The notes under the pieces were generated by a model. The model was not told where the DNA came from and did not search any database. It saw only the letters and a list, made by a program, of their open reading frames with translations. Shown here piece by piece: positions 4,667-6,180 of a DNA stretch of 6,180 nucleotides. The DNA comes from Pseudomonadota bacterium (GTDB lineage: Bacteria > Myxococcota > Myxococcia > Myxococcales > Anaeromyxobacteraceae). The position numbers and the translations under genes were made by a program. Each line of letters starts with the position of its first letter. Position 1 is the stretch's first letter. The stretch lies in contig JAEYOU010000533.1 of NCBI GenBank assembly GCA_023411405.1, positions 1-6,180 of the forward strand, in the 5' to 3' direction.

Positions 4667-6180
4667 ATGACCGGACTGCCGCTGGTGTTCTTCCGGATCG
4701 CCCTCGCGGTCATCTTCCTGGCGGGCCTCGGTTGCCTCGGGTACGCCGGGTACCGCCTGTACGACGAACTCCGGTTCCTCGCGACCTCGGTCCCGGTCGC
4801 CGGCACGGTGGTCGCGATCCGGGAGCGGCGGGAGGAGCGGGACAAGTTCGCCACGAACACGGCCCACAAGCAGGGGCGCGTGATGACGAGCGTTCAGGTC
4901 CCCGTTGTGAGATATCGCTCACCGGTGGACGACCGGCTCCACCGCACCGTCTCCCCCTTCCGCTACGACGGCGACGAGTTCGAGGTCGGCGCGCGCATCG
5001 CGACCCGCGCGTCCTTGCGCGACGCGGAGGACGGGCGCCACTCCGATCTGGCGTCGCGCTTCGGCTGGCGCCTGCTCCTCCTCGTCATCGGCCTCTTCGG
5101 GACGGTGCTGTCCGTGGTGGTGTGGAGGGCCGCCGGCGACGCTCCGGGCGGCGGCGGAGGGCTCTCGTTCCTGAAGACCGCCGTCGCGCTCGGGGGCGTC
5201 GGCGCCGTCGTCGCCGCCGCCGTCGTGGGCGTCCGCTGGGCCGTGCCGTGGTGCGGGCCGCGCGCGCTGCTCTTCCTGCTCGTCAACGACGACACGCGGG
5301 TGGCCGTGATGCGGTCGGAGGCGCCCGGTCCCGGTCAGCTCCTCAGCGCGAGCGAGCGCGGCGTGACGCGGCTCCCCCTCGTCGGCGCCGGCGCCGCCAC
5401 GCGCGCGGTGCTCTCCGCGATCGAGGACGGCCGGCGCGAGGACCTCGGCCGATACCTGGCCGCGTACCGCGACCCGCAGGTCGGCTTCCCGCTCGAGGTC
5501 GAGTGGGTCCGCTACTTCACCGCGGCCGTCCGCAAGGATGACGCGGTCGCGCTCCGGATGCTCGCCGGCGCGGGGCTCGATCCCCGCCGCGACCCGTCCG
5601 CCCTGGAGGCGGCAGTGACCGGAGGCCGGACCGCCATGCTCCGGGCGCTGGCGGAGATCGGCGTGGCGCCCGGCGACGCGGAGGCCCGCCGCGAGCTCGT
5701 CTCCTTCGCGCTGCTGCAGAACGACGACGACGTCCTCCTCACGCTCGTCGAGCTCGGTTGGGTCGACGGCGCGGCCACGTACGCCGCCCGCGCCTGGGGC
5801 GGGCCCGAGGGCGGCACGATCCTCGACGTCGCGCTCGTACGCGCGCTGCCGCGAGCGGCGCACGCGCTGGGGCTGCGCGGTCTCGTGCCCGCGTCGCCGC
5901 TCCTCGCGCGGCTCGTGGCGCGGGATCTGGAGGGGATGCGCGCGGTCCTGCCCGAGCAGGAGTGGACGAAGGCCCAGGTGTTCGGCGCGCCCCTCCTCTC
6001 CTTCGCGGCCCTCTGCGGCGACGAGGCGCTGGTCCGGCGCCTCCTCATGCGCGGCGCCGATCCTGCTGCCCTCGCGACCATCGATCCCGACGATCCCGGC
6101 CTCGCCGCGCTCGACGAGGCGACGCGGCGCGGCCACCTCGGCGTCGTCCGCGTGCTGGCCGCGCTGCCGGGCGCGAAGGC
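4667..6180 (+). CDS. Membrane protein: DUF3592-like N-terminal half, ankyrin-like C-terminal repeats (partial)
   Basis: The frame from ATG 4667 stays open for 504 codons and runs off the right edge. Residues 8-30 form a hydrophobic segment, followed by a soluble, arginine-rich, probably beta-rich part (about 40-130). There, VPVAGTVVAIRERREE, VQVPVVRYRSP and FEVGARIATRASL follow the order seen in DUF3592 proteins. A second membrane helix lies at 133-153, a glycine-rich loop at 156-166 and a third helix at about 171-193. The positive-inside rule suggests the soluble part and the C-terminus are cytoplasmic. From about residue 235 come helix pairs of ankyrin type. The clearest are LLSFAALCGDEALVRRLLMRGADP (443-466) and ALDEATRRGHLGVVRVLAAL (481-500). 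Weaker copies include FTAAVRKDDAVALRMLAGAGLDP (284-306) and FALLQNDDDVLLTLVELG (347-364). Ankyrin repeats bind proteins; no enzyme motif is visible and the partner is unknown. The DUF3592 assignment is by pattern only; the ankyrin call is firmer. Confidence 0.8.
   Translation, partial: MTGLPLVFFRIALAVIFLAGLGCLGYAGYRLYDELRFLATSVPVAGTVVAIRERREERDKFATNTAHKQGRVMTSVQVPVVRYRSPVDDRLHRTVSPFRYDGDEFEVGARIATRASLRDAEDGRHSDLASRFGWRLLLLVIGLFGTVLSVVVWRAAGDAPGGGGGLSFLKTAVALGGVGAVVAAAVVGVRWAVPWCGPRALLFLLVNDDTRVAVMRSEAPGPGQLLSASERGVTRLPLVGAGAATRAVLSAIEDGRREDLGRYLAAYRDPQVGFPLEVEWVRYFTAAVRKDDAVALRMLAGAGLDPRRDPSALEAAVTGGRTAMLRALAEIGVAPGDAEARRELVSFALLQNDDDVLLTLVELGWVDGAATYAARAWGGPEGGTILDVALVRALPRAAHALGLRGLVPASPLLARLVARDLEGMRAVLPEQEWTKAQVFGAPLLSFAALCGDEALVRRLLMRGADPAALATIDPDDPGLAALDEATRRGHLGVVRVLAALPGAK

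Noticed and set aside
4626..4670. A 14-codon ORF (ATG 4626 to TGA 4668-4670) whose stop overlaps the membrane gene start as ATGA, like a coupled leader peptide
   Set aside because: It has no ribosome-binding site, and its ATG lies within the likely -10 element, upstream of the expected transcript start. It is real only if transcription begins further upstream.
2075..4867. 930-residue antisense frame opposite the phosphorylase
   Set aside because: Its composition (Val, Glu, His, Arg, Leu repeats) is that of a codon shadow, and the sense strand encodes an intact conserved enzyme.
1948..5541. Very long plus-strand frame (about 1,197 residues) overlapping the phosphorylase and the membrane gene
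   Set aside because: It is rich in Arg, Gly, Pro and Ala with no family motif and overlaps two well-supported genes. Such frames arise from GC-rich third positions.
4919..6136. 405-residue minus-strand frame opposite the membrane/ankyrin gene
   Set aside because: Dominated by Arg, Glu, Ala and Gly with no recognisable domain. The plus strand gives membrane helices, ankyrin-like repeats and a good ribosome-binding site.

Overview
The window is very GC-rich and densely coding. Codon third positions are dominated by G and C, so long spurious reading frames appear on both strands. The protein sequences and base composition resemble myxobacteria, and Anaeromyxobacter-like Myxococcota are my best guess. 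That is recognition from memory, not a search result.

Layout, left to right: (1) 1-422, minus strand: the N-terminal ~140 residues of a YcaO-family protein that runs off the left edge. (2) 423-487: a 65-bp divergent intergenic region with an A/T patch (TTATATGG). (3) 488-1894, plus strand: a complete M20 metallopeptidase resembling cytosolic dipeptidases, with every metal and catalytic residue recognisable. (4) 1895-1996: a 102-bp gap with a TATGAT hexamer, a perfect 14-bp palindrome, a short GC hairpin and a Shine-Dalgarno. (5) 1997-4519, plus strand: a complete glycogen/alpha-glucan phosphorylase with an intact pyridoxal-phosphate lysine site. (6) 4520-4666: a 147-bp gap holding a hairpin just after the phosphorylase stop and, further on, a TATATG hexamer inside an 8-bp-arm inverted repeat. 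(7) 4667 to the right edge, plus strand: a gene still open at residue 504. It encodes a predicted membrane protein with an N-terminal DUF3592-like part and a C-terminal half of degenerate ankyrin-like repeats.

The genes do not form an obvious pathway. The phosphorylase releases glucose-1-phosphate from storage glucan and the peptidase trims small peptides, and both look like housekeeping catabolism. Each plus-strand gene has its own gap and a promoter-like hexamer, so they are probably transcribed separately. The least ordinary parts are the two edge genes: the truncated YcaO protein, whose family makes azolines or thioamides in peptides or assists ribosomal protein modification, and the membrane/ankyrin fusion. 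I see no tRNA, rRNA, CRISPR array, insertion sequence or other sign of a mobile element. I also cannot support a complete new system inside these 6.2 kb.
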